A stretch of 7,075 nucleotides of DNA from Ideonella_A sp031398385 (GTDB lineage: Bacteria > Pseudomonadota > Gammaproteobacteria > Burkholderiales > Burkholderiaceae_C), in contig JANNNE010000126.1 in the NCBI GenBank assembly GCA_031398385.1, positions 1 to 7,075 on the forward strand, read 5' to 3'. Positions 1 to 6,106 of this stretch are shown here, piece by piece. Each line of letters opens with the position of its first letter. The stretch's first letter is position 1. The translations under genes and the position numbers were made by a program. The notes beneath the pieces are model-generated. The model did no database searches, was not told the DNA's origin, and saw nothing but the letters and a program-made list of their open reading frames with translations.

Positions 1-109
1 CATGCCGTTCGACGTGACGCGTTGTTATGACGAGGTGACGCAATACCCGGATCCGCGCATCTGGACCGCCGAGCGCGACATCGAGATGTGGAAGGCACTG
101 GAGACCTGA
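1..109 (+). CDS. 3' end of an unidentified gene (5' truncated)
   Basis: Frame 2 is open from the window edge to a TGA at 107-109 and gives 35 residues, ending in RIWTAERDIEMWKALET. The codons are GC-rich like the neighbouring genes. The stop lies 58 bases before the hydroxylase start, with no terminator-like hairpin between them, so this gene is probably the preceding member of the same operon. The tail does not look like the C-terminus of a maleylacetoacetate isomerase (GST-like), a 4-hydroxyphenylpyruvate dioxygenase or a phenylalanine hydroxylase. A metallo-beta-lactamase-fold hydrolase is one possibility from vague recollection of such gene neighbourhoods, but nothing in these 35 residues proves it. 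The internal ATG at 2-4 is probably not the start, since a free 35-residue protein would be unusual here. Confidence 0.55.
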   Translation, partial: MPFDVTRCYDEVTQYPDPRIWTAERDIEMWKALET

Positions 110-156
110 ACCGCCGCCGCAGCCGGTCAATCGAGCCCACATCCCGCCACGCCACT

Positions 157-163
157 GAGGAGA
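157..163 (+). promoter_or_regulatory. Ribosome binding site of the FAD hydroxylase gene
   Basis: The purine run GAGGAGA ends four bases before the GTG at 168. It is a strong Shine-Dalgarno match at usable spacing, and it fixes this GTG as the start, since no ATG lies nearby in the same frame. Confidence 0.75.
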
Positions 164-167
164 CCCC

Positions 168-1859
168 GTGTCCCAGCCCTTGCCTGCAGCCGAGGCTGCC
201 GAGGCCAGCATCGCCGGCCCCGTCGATTTCCAGAAACTGGTCTTTCCGTACCGGCGCTGCGCCGACCAGGACACCGCGCAGCCGGTTCGGCATCCGGTGG
301 TGGTGGTTGGTGCCGGCCCGGTCGGGCTGAGCCTGGCGATCGACCTGGCGCAGCAGGGCGTTGCCGTCGTGCTGCTCGACAACGACGATCGGCTGTCGAC
401 CGGATCGCGCGCGATCTGTTTCGCCAAGCGCACGCTGGAGATATTCGATCGCCTGGGTTGCGGCGACGTGATGGTCGACAAGGGCGTGTCGTGGAATGTC
501 GGCAAGGTCTACTTCCGCGACGACCTGATCTTCGCCTTCGATCTGCTGCCCGAACAAGGCCACGAACGCCCCGCCTTCATAAACCTGCAGCAGTATTACG
601 TCGAGGGTCATCTCGCGCAGCGCGCCGCCGAATTGCCGCTGATCGACCTGCGCTGGAAAAACGACGTGACCGGCGCGACGCTGCACGAGACCCACGTCCG
701 GTTGCAGATCGAGACGCCGGACGGGCGCTACGAACTCGATGCGGATCATGTCGTCGCCTGCGACGGCTCACGTTCGGCGCTGCGCCGCCTGCTGGGCCTG
801 GAGAGCCACGGCCGCAGCTTCAAGGACCGCTTCCTGATCGCCGACGTGAAGATGAAGGCGGGCTTCCCGGCCGAGCGCTGGTTCTGGTTCGACCCCCCCT
901 TCCACCGCAACCAGAGCGTGTTGCTGCACCGGCAGCCCGACGATGTCTGGCGAATCGATTTCCAACTCGGCTGGGACGCCGATCCGGACGAGGCGAAAAA
1001 GCCCGAGAACATCGTGCCGCGGGTGCGTGCACTGCTCGGCGACGAGGTGCAGTTCGAGCTCGAATGGGCCAGCGTCTATACCTTCTCGTGCCTGCGGATG
1101 GATGCGTTCTGCCAGGGGCGTGTGTTGTTTGCCGGCGACTCGGCGCACGGCGTGTCGCCGTTCGGCGCACGCGGCGCCAATTCGGGCGTGCAGGATGTCG
1201 ACAACCTGGCGTGGAAGCTGGCCCATGTGTTGCGCGGCAAGGCTTCACCGCGCCTGCTGGCGAGTTATGGATGCGAGCGTGAATTCGCGGCCGACGAAAA
1301 CATCCAGGCCTCGACCCGTGCGACCGATTTCATCACGCCGAAAAGCGAGATCAGCCGCTTGTTCCGCGACGCCACGCTCGATTTGGCGCGCAACCACCCG
1401 TTTGCCCGCACGCTGGTCAACAGCGGCCGACTGTCGGTGCCGGCGACGCTGAGCGAATCGCCGCTGAACACGCCCGATATCGACACGTTCAGCGGCCGCA
1501 TGGTCCCCGGTGCGGTGGCCGCCGACGGACCGCTGGACGTTGCAGACAGCGATCCGCAGGCACCCTGGCTGCTGCGACGCCTGCCGCGCAACGGCAAATT
1601 CTGCGCCCTGCTGTTCGATGGCGGCGATCTGACCGCGATCCGGCGAGACATGCTGGCCGGCGCCGAAGGTCTGACCGAACTCGATATCGTGGTCGTGCCG
1701 GAACAAGGTGCGCTCGCGCAGCGTTACGACGCCCGCCCCGGGACGGTTTATCTGCTGCGCCCGGATCACCACGTCTGCGCGCGCTGGCGCCAGCCACAAG
1801 CGCGGCAGGTGGCCGCTGCGCTGCGCCGAGCGCTGGCGCTGGAAGGAGTGCAAGCATGA
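168..1859 (+). CDS. mhaA: FAD-dependent aromatic hydroxylase, MhaA-like (probable 3-hydroxyphenylacetate 6-hydroxylase large component)
   Basis: This is a 563-residue class A flavoprotein monooxygenase of the PheA/TfdB/MhpA type, expected to be cytosolic and NAD(P)H-dependent. The three family motifs are visible in order. The FAD dinucleotide-binding GAGPVG is at residues 48-53. The DG motif (VVACDGSRSALRR) lies around 195-207. The second FAD site GDSAH is at 343-347, followed by PFGARGANSG and DVDNLAWKL. Residues from about 440 to the end form the extra domain, often thioredoxin-like, seen in phenol-hydroxylase relatives. About 46 residues precede the first motif, a longer N-terminus than usual. 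The start is GTG with a strong ribosome site. The following small gene overlaps its stop, and hmgA and fahA come next. From that context I infer hydroxylation of 3-hydroxyphenylacetate to homogentisate, as by MhaA of Pseudomonas putida (about 63 kDa). Family membership is secure. The substrate is inferred, and 3-(3-hydroxyphenyl)propionate or another phenol is possible. Confidence 0.85.
   Translation: MSQPLPAAEAAEASIAGPVDFQKLVFPYRRCADQDTAQPVRHPVVVVGAGPVGLSLAIDLAQQGVAVVLLDNDDRLSTGSRAICFAKRTLEIFDRLGCGDVMVDKGVSWNVGKVYFRDDLIFAFDLLPEQGHERPAFINLQQYYVEGHLAQRAAELPLIDLRWKNDVTGATLHETHVRLQIETPDGRYELDADHVVACDGSRSALRRLLGLESHGRSFKDRFLIADVKMKAGFPAERWFWFDPPFHRNQSVLLHRQPDDVWRIDFQLGWDADPDEAKKPENIVPRVRALLGDEVQFELEWASVYTFSCLRMDAFCQGRVLFAGDSAHGVSPFGARGANSGVQDVDNLAWKLAHVLRGKASPRLLASYGCEREFAADENIQASTRATDFITPKSEISRLFRDATLDLARNHPFARTLVNSGRLSVPATLSESPLNTPDIDTFSGRMVPGAVAADGPLDVADSDPQAPWLLRRLPRNGKFCALLFDGGDLTAIRRDMLAGAEGLTELDIVVVPEQGALAQRYDARPGTVYLLRPDHHVCARWRQPQARQVAAALRRALALEGVQA
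1841..1848 (+). promoter_or_regulatory. Ribosome binding site of the small DUF2783-type gene
   Basis: GGAAGGAG lies inside the last codons of the hydroxylase gene, seven bases before the ATG at 1856. It supports real translation of the small overlapping gene and tight coupling to the hydroxylase. Confidence 0.75.
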
Positions 1860-2059
1860 CGCTGAACAATACGCCCAACCTCGATTCGCCGGACGAGTTC
1901 TATCAGGCACTGATCGATTCCCACGCCGATCTGAGCACCGCGCAGAGTCACGCCATGAACGCGCGGCTGGTGCTGCTGCTGGCCAATCACATCGGCAGTC
2001 TGCCGGTGCTGCGCGAAGCCCTCGCCGCCGCACGTGGCAGCGCCGGTGCGACGCCCTGA
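1856..2059 (+). CDS. mhaB: DUF2783-type small protein, probable coupling component (MhaB-like)
   Basis: This 67-residue acidic protein has no signal peptide or membrane segment. A helical pattern runs from FYQALIDSHADLS to ARLVLLLANHIGSLPVLREAL, which I recognise as the DUF2783 pattern (usually a conserved small protein beside a FAD monooxygenase). Its ATG shares ATGA with the hydroxylase stop and has its own strong ribosome site, so the two products are likely made in fixed proportion. In Pseudomonas putida the 3-hydroxyphenylacetate hydroxylase needs a coupling protein of about 6 kDa, MhaB. Size, order and overlap all fit that role. I infer that this protein binds the flavoprotein and couples NAD(P)H oxidation to hydroxylation. 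Whether MhaB itself belongs to DUF2783 I cannot verify here, so the symbol is tentative. Confidence 0.8.
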   Translation: MTLNNTPNLDSPDEFYQALIDSHADLSTAQSHAMNARLVLLLANHIGSLPVLREALAAARGSAGATP

Positions 2060-2110
2060 AGCGCGTTCGACGCCGCTGATCGAGATCAACGCAACCCTCT
2101 TGATACCGCC

Positions 2111-3436
2111 ATGACGACCCACCCGCCCTCATCCTCTTCGAGCCCACAGTTGAGCGGGTTCGGCAATCACTTCGCAACCGAAGCCGTGCCGGGCGCACTG
2201 CCGCTCGGGCGCAACAGCCCGCAACGGGCGCCGCACGACTTGTACGCCGAACTGGTGTCGGGCAGCGCCTTCACCGCGCCGCGCGCCGACAACCGCCGCT
2301 CGTGGCTGTACCGTCGGCAGCCGTCGGTAGTCACCGGCAACTATCAGCCGTACGAGCAGCCGGGCTGGACCAGCGGTGCCCATGGCGACGGCAGCGGTAC
2401 ACCGCTGATCCCGCCCGACCCCTTGCGCTGGAGCCCGTTCCCGCTTCCCGATCAGCCGGTCGATTTCGTCGACGGCCTGCACACGCTGGCAGCCAACGGC
2501 GATGTCGAGGCGCAGATCGGGATCGCGGCGCTGGTCTACACCGCGAACCGCTCGATGGAGCGGCGCGCGCTGATCAATGCCGATGGCGAAATGCTGCTGG
2601 TGCCGCAGCAGGGCCGTCTGCTCATCACCACCGAACAAGGTGTGCTCGAGGTCGCACCCGGCGAGATCGCACTGCTGCCGCGCGGGCTGGCGTTCAAGAT
2701 CGGCCTGCCCGACGGCCCGTCGCGAGGTTATGTCTGTGAAAACTACGGTGCGGCGTTTCGCCTGCCCGAACTGGGGCCGATCGGCTCCAACGGCCTGGCG
2801 AATGCACGCGACTTTCTCGCCCCGGCGGCCAGTTTCGAGCCATCCGGCGGCAGCGACTACGAACTGATCAAGAAATTCGGCGGCCGGCTGTGGCGCAATC
2901 AGCAACACGGCACACCGTTCAACGTGGTGGCTTGGCACGGCAATCTGGCGCCGCTCAAATACGACACCGCCGATTTCATGGTGATCGGCTCGATCAGTTT
3001 CGATCACCCCGATCCGTCGATCTTCACGGTGCTGACCTCGCCATCCGATACCCCGGGCACCGCCAATTGCGATTTCGTGATCTTCCCGCCGCGCTGGCTG
3101 GTGGCTGAAGATACCTTCCGCCCGCCCTGGTATCACCGCAACCTGATGAGCGAGTTCATGGGCCTGGTGCATGGCCAATACGATGCCAAGCCGGAGGGCT
3201 TCAAACCCGGTGGTGCCTCGTTGCACAACTGCATGGTGCCGCACGGCCCGGATGCCGACGCATTCAGCAAGGCCTCCCATGCCGACCTGACTCCGCACAA
3301 GCTCGACGACACCTTGGCCTTCATGTTCGAAAGCCGCTACCGCTTCGTGCCGACCCGATTTGCGATGCAGGGCGGCGCGCTCGACCCGGCCTATGCACAA
3401 TGTTGGGCCGACCTGCAGGATCAATTCAAGCCATGA
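2111..3436 (+). CDS. hmgA: Homogentisate 1,2-dioxygenase
   Basis: The enzyme opens the ring of homogentisate with O2 to give maleylacetoacetate, using one non-haem Fe(II). The product is 441 residues, close to the family norm of about 430-445. It has the conserved N-terminus LSGFGNHFATEAVPGALP and, further on, the family signature DNRRSWLYRRQPS. The iron ligands of the human enzyme (His335, Glu341, His371) map with exact spacing to His342 in YHRN, Glu348 in SEFMG and His378 in PHGPD. The catalytic His292 maps to His299 in FDHPDPSIF. All key residues are therefore intact. The gene starts 51 bases after the DUF2783-type gene, and its stop overlaps the fahA start. No good Shine-Dalgarno precedes the ATG, but no other in-frame start gives a normal N-terminus. 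The first 13 residues are low-complexity (Ser/Pro). Confidence 0.97.
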   Translation: MTTHPPSSSSSPQLSGFGNHFATEAVPGALPLGRNSPQRAPHDLYAELVSGSAFTAPRADNRRSWLYRRQPSVVTGNYQPYEQPGWTSGAHGDGSGTPLIPPDPLRWSPFPLPDQPVDFVDGLHTLAANGDVEAQIGIAALVYTANRSMERRALINADGEMLLVPQQGRLLITTEQGVLEVAPGEIALLPRGLAFKIGLPDGPSRGYVCENYGAAFRLPELGPIGSNGLANARDFLAPAASFEPSGGSDYELIKKFGGRLWRNQQHGTPFNVVAWHGNLAPLKYDTADFMVIGSISFDHPDPSIFTVLTSPSDTPGTANCDFVIFPPRWLVAEDTFRPPWYHRNLMSEFMGLVHGQYDAKPEGFKPGGASLHNCMVPHGPDADAFSKASHADLTPHKLDDTLAFMFESRYRFVPTRFAMQGGALDPAYAQCWADLQDQFKP

Positions 3437-4743
3437 CCCTCGACGCCACCCACCACCCCGAACTGCGCAGCTGGGTCGAGTCGGCCAATGATTCGGCTAC
3501 CGACTTCCCGATCCAGAATCTGCCGTTCGGCCGTTTCCGTCGTGTCGGCAGCGGCGACCAGTGGACGATCGGCGTGGCGATCGGCGATCAGATCCTGGAC
3601 CTGCGCCAAGCCGCCGCGAGCCGTGGCTGGACCGAGGCGATCGCGGCCTTGCTGCAGCCGCTGGCCGACGGCCAGCTGAATCCGCTGATGGCCCAGTCGG
3701 CCGCAGCGCGCACCGCGCTGCGCCTGGCGTTGTCGAAAGCCCTGGCCGAAGGCAGTGCGCAGCAGGCCGATCTGCAGACTTGCCTGGTCGCAATGACCGA
3801 TGCCGAACTCGCGCTGCCCTGCACGATCGGCGACTACACCGACTTCTACACCGGCATCCACCACGCCACCACCGTCGGCAAGTTGTTCCGTCCCGACAAC
3901 CCCTTGATGCCGAACTACAAGTGGGTGCCGATCGGCTACCACGGCCGGGCCTCGTCGATCGGCGTCAGCGGCCAGTCATTTGCCAGACCCAAAGGACAGA
4001 CCGCCAGCGACACGGGCAAGCCCGATTTCGGACCCAGCAAGCGGCTCGACTACGAGCTCGAACTCGGCTATTTCGTCGGCCGCAGCAATGCGCTGGGCGA
4101 GGCGGTTCCGATCGCTGAGGCGGAGGATCACCTGTTCGGCGTGACCTTGCTGAACGACTGGTCGGCGCGCGATCTGCAGGCCTGGGAATACCAGCCGCTC
4201 GGGCCGTTTCTCGCCAAGAATTTCGCCACTACGATCTCGCCGTGGATCGTCACGCTGGAAGCGCTGGCGCCGTTTCGCGCGGCGTTCGAGCGGCCTGCCG
4301 AAGATCCTCAGCCGCTGCCCTATCTCGACAGCCCGGCGAACCGTTCCGCCGGCGCGATCGACATCGAACTCGAGGTCTGGTTGAAGACATCGAAGATGCG
4401 CGACGCCGGCCAGGATGCCGTGTTGCTGAGCCGATCGGCCAGCGCGCAGGCCTCGTACTGGACCGCTGCCCAACTGCTGGCGCACCACACGGTCAATGGC
4501 TGCAACCTGCAGGCCGGCGATCTGATGGGCTCCGGTACGCTGTCCGGCCCGCAAGCCGACCAGGCCGGATCGCTGTTGGAGCTCACGGCCGGCGGGAAAC
4601 AGACGATCACGCTTCCCAATGGCGAAACGCGCCGTTTCCTGGAAGACGGCGACACGCTGATCCTGCGCGGTCATTGCGAGCGCGCCGGCGCGCGCCGCAT
4701 CGGCTTCGGGGATTGTTCGGGAACGGTACTGCCGGCGCGTTGA
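3433..4743 (+). CDS. fahA: Fumarylacetoacetase
   Basis: The enzyme hydrolyses fumarylacetoacetate to fumarate and acetoacetate, the last step of tyrosine and homogentisate breakdown (called hmgB in pseudomonads). The product is 436 residues. An N-terminal SH3-like domain occupies about residues 25-130, followed by the FAH catalytic fold. Ligands of the mouse enzyme map consistently: Asp137 in DYTDF, His144 in IHHAT, Arg153, Tyr169 in GYHGRASS, Glu208 and Glu210 in YELEL, Asp242 in NDWSARD, Lys262 and Glu383. Together these are the metal site and active-site residues. I chose the ATG at 3433, which overlaps the hmgA stop as ATGA. An in-frame ATG at 3400 would add 11 residues inside hmgA and lacks family support. 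AGGA at 3417-3420 is a distant, weak ribosome site, so translation is probably coupled to hmgA. The stop codon lies within a 21-bp tandem repeat. Confidence 0.97.
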   Translation: MTLDATHHPELRSWVESANDSATDFPIQNLPFGRFRRVGSGDQWTIGVAIGDQILDLRQAAASRGWTEAIAALLQPLADGQLNPLMAQSAAARTALRLALSKALAEGSAQQADLQTCLVAMTDAELALPCTIGDYTDFYTGIHHATTVGKLFRPDNPLMPNYKWVPIGYHGRASSIGVSGQSFARPKGQTASDTGKPDFGPSKRLDYELELGYFVGRSNALGEAVPIAEAEDHLFGVTLLNDWSARDLQAWEYQPLGPFLAKNFATTISPWIVTLEALAPFRAAFERPAEDPQPLPYLDSPANRSAGAIDIELEVWLKTSKMRDAGQDAVLLSRSASAQASYWTAAQLLAHHTVNGCNLQAGDLMGSGTLSGPQADQAGSLLELTAGGKQTITLPNGETRRFLEDGDTLILRGHCERAGARRIGFGDCSGTVLPAR

Positions 4744-4791
4744 GCGATGCTGCCGGCGCGTTCAACAGTGCCGCCGGCGCATTGCAAGGTC
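4729..4791 (+). repeat. Three-copy 21-bp tandem repeat across the fahA stop codon
   Basis: Units begin at 4729, 4750 and 4771. The first 13 bases are CTGCCGGCGCGTT in units 1 and 2 and CCGCCGGCGCATT in unit 3, and the last eight bases of each unit differ. Unit 1 encodes the final LPAR of FahA and contains the TGA. In the fahA frame the second unit would again read LPAR and the third PPAH. The GC-rich cores of units 2 and 3 (4751-4758 and 4772-4779) can also pair as a hairpin with a 13-base loop, though no T-run follows. Confidence 0.75.
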
Positions 4792-4821
4792 GCCGCCCTC
4801 AGGCGCACCCGGCGTCATCCA

Positions 4822-4850
4822 GCAGCGCTCAGACGCTGCCGCGTTTCTTG
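4822..4850 (+). terminator. Possible hairpin terminator between the convergent operons
   Basis: GCAGCG (4822-4827) and CGCTGC (4834-4839) form a perfect six-pair stem around the loop CTCAGA. On the + strand it is followed by CGCGTTTCTTG, only a weak T-rich tract. The hairpin overlaps the stop codon of the opposing VF530-family gene. It could end the fahA transcript, but the tail is poor, so Rho-dependent termination is as likely. Confidence 0.3.
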
Positions 4851-5074
4851 TCGCGCAGCATGAACGAGTAAAGGCTCTCGACCTTCTCACGCGCCCACGG
4901 CGTCTTGCGAAGAAATTTCAGGCTCGATGCGACGCTCGGGTCGCTGGTGAAGCAACGCACCGGAATGCGTTCGCCCAGTCCGTCCCAGCCGTAGGCATCG
5001 ACCAGCGCCACCACAATCGCCTCGAGCGTCAGGCCATGCAGGGGATTGCGCGGCTGCGCGGGCTGATCCGTCAT
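4829..5074 (-). CDS. VF530-family (DUF2132) small DNA-binding protein
   Basis: This 81-residue protein matches the VF530 pattern almost along its whole length: NPLHGLTLEAIVVALVDAYGWDGLGERIPVRCF near residues 10-42, then DPSVASSLKFLRKTPWAREKVESLY. The family takes its name from a Vibrio fischeri protein of solved structure. It is described as DNA-binding, but its biological role is unknown. The C-terminus is basic (LRDKKRGSV). I chose the ATG at 5074 because the family begins only a few residues before NPLHG; the same frame stays open upstream to 5335 but there runs antiparallel to nothing recognisable and overlaps the preceding gene in another frame. The ribosome site is weak (GCAGG close to the ATG). 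The gene starts 19 bases after the ProQ/FinO-type gene and is probably co-transcribed with it. Confidence 0.9.
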   Translation of the reverse strand: MTDQPAQPRNPLHGLTLEAIVVALVDAYGWDGLGERIPVRCFTSDPSVASSLKFLRKTPWAREKVESLYSFMLRDKKRGSV

Positions 5075-5093
5075 CGCCTGCAAGCAACCCGCC

Positions 5094-6017
5094 TCAGTGA
5101 TCGGCCGCCGCTTTGCGCGGCGCGGCGGCCGGGCGCTGCTGCTCCTGCCGCCGTCGACCTGCGGCGCGCGGTCGACGCTCGTCATCTCGACGATCATCGC
5201 CACGCCCGGCACTTCGCGGCTCGCGCTCGGGACGCGCGGGAGCGTCTGAAGGCTGCCGCACCGCCTGCTCCCGATCCTGTCGCGCCAGCGCAAGCGTGGC
5301 CTCCAGATCGGCCGGTGCAATCGACTTGAGGGCACAGAAGTTGGCCAAGGTCAGCGTCGTCGATTCGAACGCCCGCAACAGGCCGGCGCGGTCGCGTCGG
5401 GCATCGGCCTGCGCTGCATGTTCACGCATCGCCTGTTGTTGTGCATCACGTTGCGCGGCTCGTTGCGCATCACGCTCGGCGGTTCGGCGCGCGGCGTGCA
5501 GGTTGCGGCGACGTTCGAGTTCGGCTGCCGCGGCCTGGCGGTGCTCATCGGCAATCTCGCCGGCCGGGCCGCCATCCAGGTCGACCCGCGATTCAGCGCT
5601 GGCCAGCGCGCGCAGATAGGCGGTCGACGTGGTGTGACGGTGCAGGAAGTTCGACAGCGACTTGCGCGTGAACAAGCCGGGCGCGCGCTGCTGAATGTCG
5701 GCCTGGATGCGCAACTTCAAGGGCCTCGCGGCCGCTGCACTGAATACGGCAGGAAACAGCTCCGCCAGTTTGGCCGCACAGGCATTCGCCGACAGTTCGG
5801 CCACCTGAGGCTGCTTCGGTTGCGCGGGCTCGGACTCCGGCTGGTTTGTTTGCTCGGGCTCGGGCTCCATCCTTTCCGCCGCCTCGGGTTCACGCAGCAA
5901 CCCGGATTCAGGCTGGGCAACCGTCTCTGCAGGCGCACCGGGATCGGGCTGGGCAACTGCCTCTGAAGAAGCAACCGGATCGGGCTGCTGTTCGGGATTC
6001 GGAAGGGTTTCGGGCAC
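5094..6017 (-). CDS. ProQ/FinO-domain RNA-binding protein with N-terminal Pro/Glu repeats
   Basis: From the GTG at 6017 the product is 307 residues. Residues 7-66 form a Pro/Glu/Gln-rich region with a 12-residue period. Residues 77-165 are the ProQ/FinO domain, seen in LAELFPAVF, RPLKLRIQADIQ, GLFTRKSLSNFLHRHTTSTAYL and RVDLDGGPAGE. An Ala/Arg/Gln-rich helical stretch spans about 160-210. A conserved-looking segment (LLRAFESTTLTLANFCALK) covers 212-230. A basic, Arg-rich tail runs from about 258 to the end. ProQ/FinO domains bind structured RNA and often act in sRNA-mediated control; the targets here cannot be told. This tail stands where E. coli ProQ has a Tudor-like domain. The start is uncertain. 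The ATG at 5870 would give 258 residues with a fair ribosome site (GAGGCGG, GGAAAGG), but the repeat period continues upstream of it, which favours the GTG. That GTG has no clear ribosome site. Confidence 0.85.
   Translation of the reverse strand: MPETLPNPEQQPDPVASSEAVAQPDPGAPAETVAQPESGLLREPEAAERMEPEPEQTNQPESEPAQPKQPQVAELSANACAAKLAELFPAVFSAAAARPLKLRIQADIQQRAPGLFTRKSLSNFLHRHTTSTAYLRALASAESRVDLDGGPAGEIADEHRQAAAAELERRRNLHAARRTAERDAQRAAQRDAQQQAMREHAAQADARRDRAGLLRAFESTTLTLANFCALKSIAPADLEATLALARQDREQAVRQPSDAPARPEREPRSAGRGDDRRDDERRPRAAGRRRQEQQRPAAAPRKAAADH
5820..5999 (-). repeat. 36-bp (12-residue) tandem repeat inside the ProQ/FinO-type gene
   Basis: Five consecutive 36-bp units encode, in order, NPEQQPDPVASS, EAVAQPDPGAPA, ETVAQPESGLLR, EPEAAERMEPEP and EQTNQPESEPAQ. 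Units 1, 2, 3 and 5 share QP(D/E)(P/S) at positions 5-8, while unit 4 has diverged. Units 2 and 3 are the closest in DNA: on the + strand the string GGCTGGGCAAC recurs at 5911 and 5947, and the next unit has GGCT at 5983. The region is acidic and Pro-rich, so it is probably a disordered linker. Confidence 0.7.
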
Positions 6018-6106
6018 GGCAGGACGCAAGCAGCAGATCGGAACAAGCCGACATTGTCGCCGCAATGTGCCTGTCCGTTGGCACGTGCGCCTGGCTCGCA
6101 GGCCAA
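6018..6106 (-). other. Spacer between dbpA and the ProQ/FinO-type gene, with two small hairpins
   Basis: These 89 bases hold no recognisable gene. On the minus strand there are two short perfect stems close together just after the dbpA stop: GCCTG/CAGGC (6103-6099 with 6093-6089) and GTGCC/GGCAC with an eight-base loop. Neither has a T-run, so they are not convincing intrinsic terminators. They could be a processing or regulatory structure, or chance in GC-rich DNA. Confidence 0.2.

Noticed and set aside
1245..2198. A 317-codon antisense frame across the end of the hydroxylase, the small gene and the hmgA start.
   Set aside because: It has shadow composition (rich in Arg, Ala, Gln and Cys), no motifs, and overlaps three well-supported genes.
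2129..3424. A 431-codon open frame antisense to hmgA.
   Set aside because: Long antisense frames are common opposite GC-rich genes. The product has no recognisable domain, while hmgA has its full set of metal ligands.
3400..3432. An 11-residue upstream extension of fahA from an ATG at 3400.
   Set aside because: It lies wholly inside hmgA with no ribosome site. The ATGA overlap at 3433 is the usual coupled arrangement and fits the family's N-terminus.
4242..4871. A 209-codon + strand frame in the second half of fahA running into the spacer, with AGAL-type repeats.
   Set aside because: It is an alternative frame of fahA, and its repeats come from the 21-bp tandem repeat. There is no ribosome site or known domain.
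5075..5335. An 87-codon N-terminal extension of the VF530 gene in the same frame.
   Set aside because: It overlaps the end of the ProQ/FinO-type gene in another frame, has no similarity to the family, and the ATG at 5074 gives the normal family length.
5418..5966. A + strand frame with Leu/Gly/Arg-rich repeats opposite the ProQ/FinO-type gene.
   Set aside because: Its repeats mirror the 36-bp repeat on the other strand, and the ProQ/FinO domain proves which strand codes.
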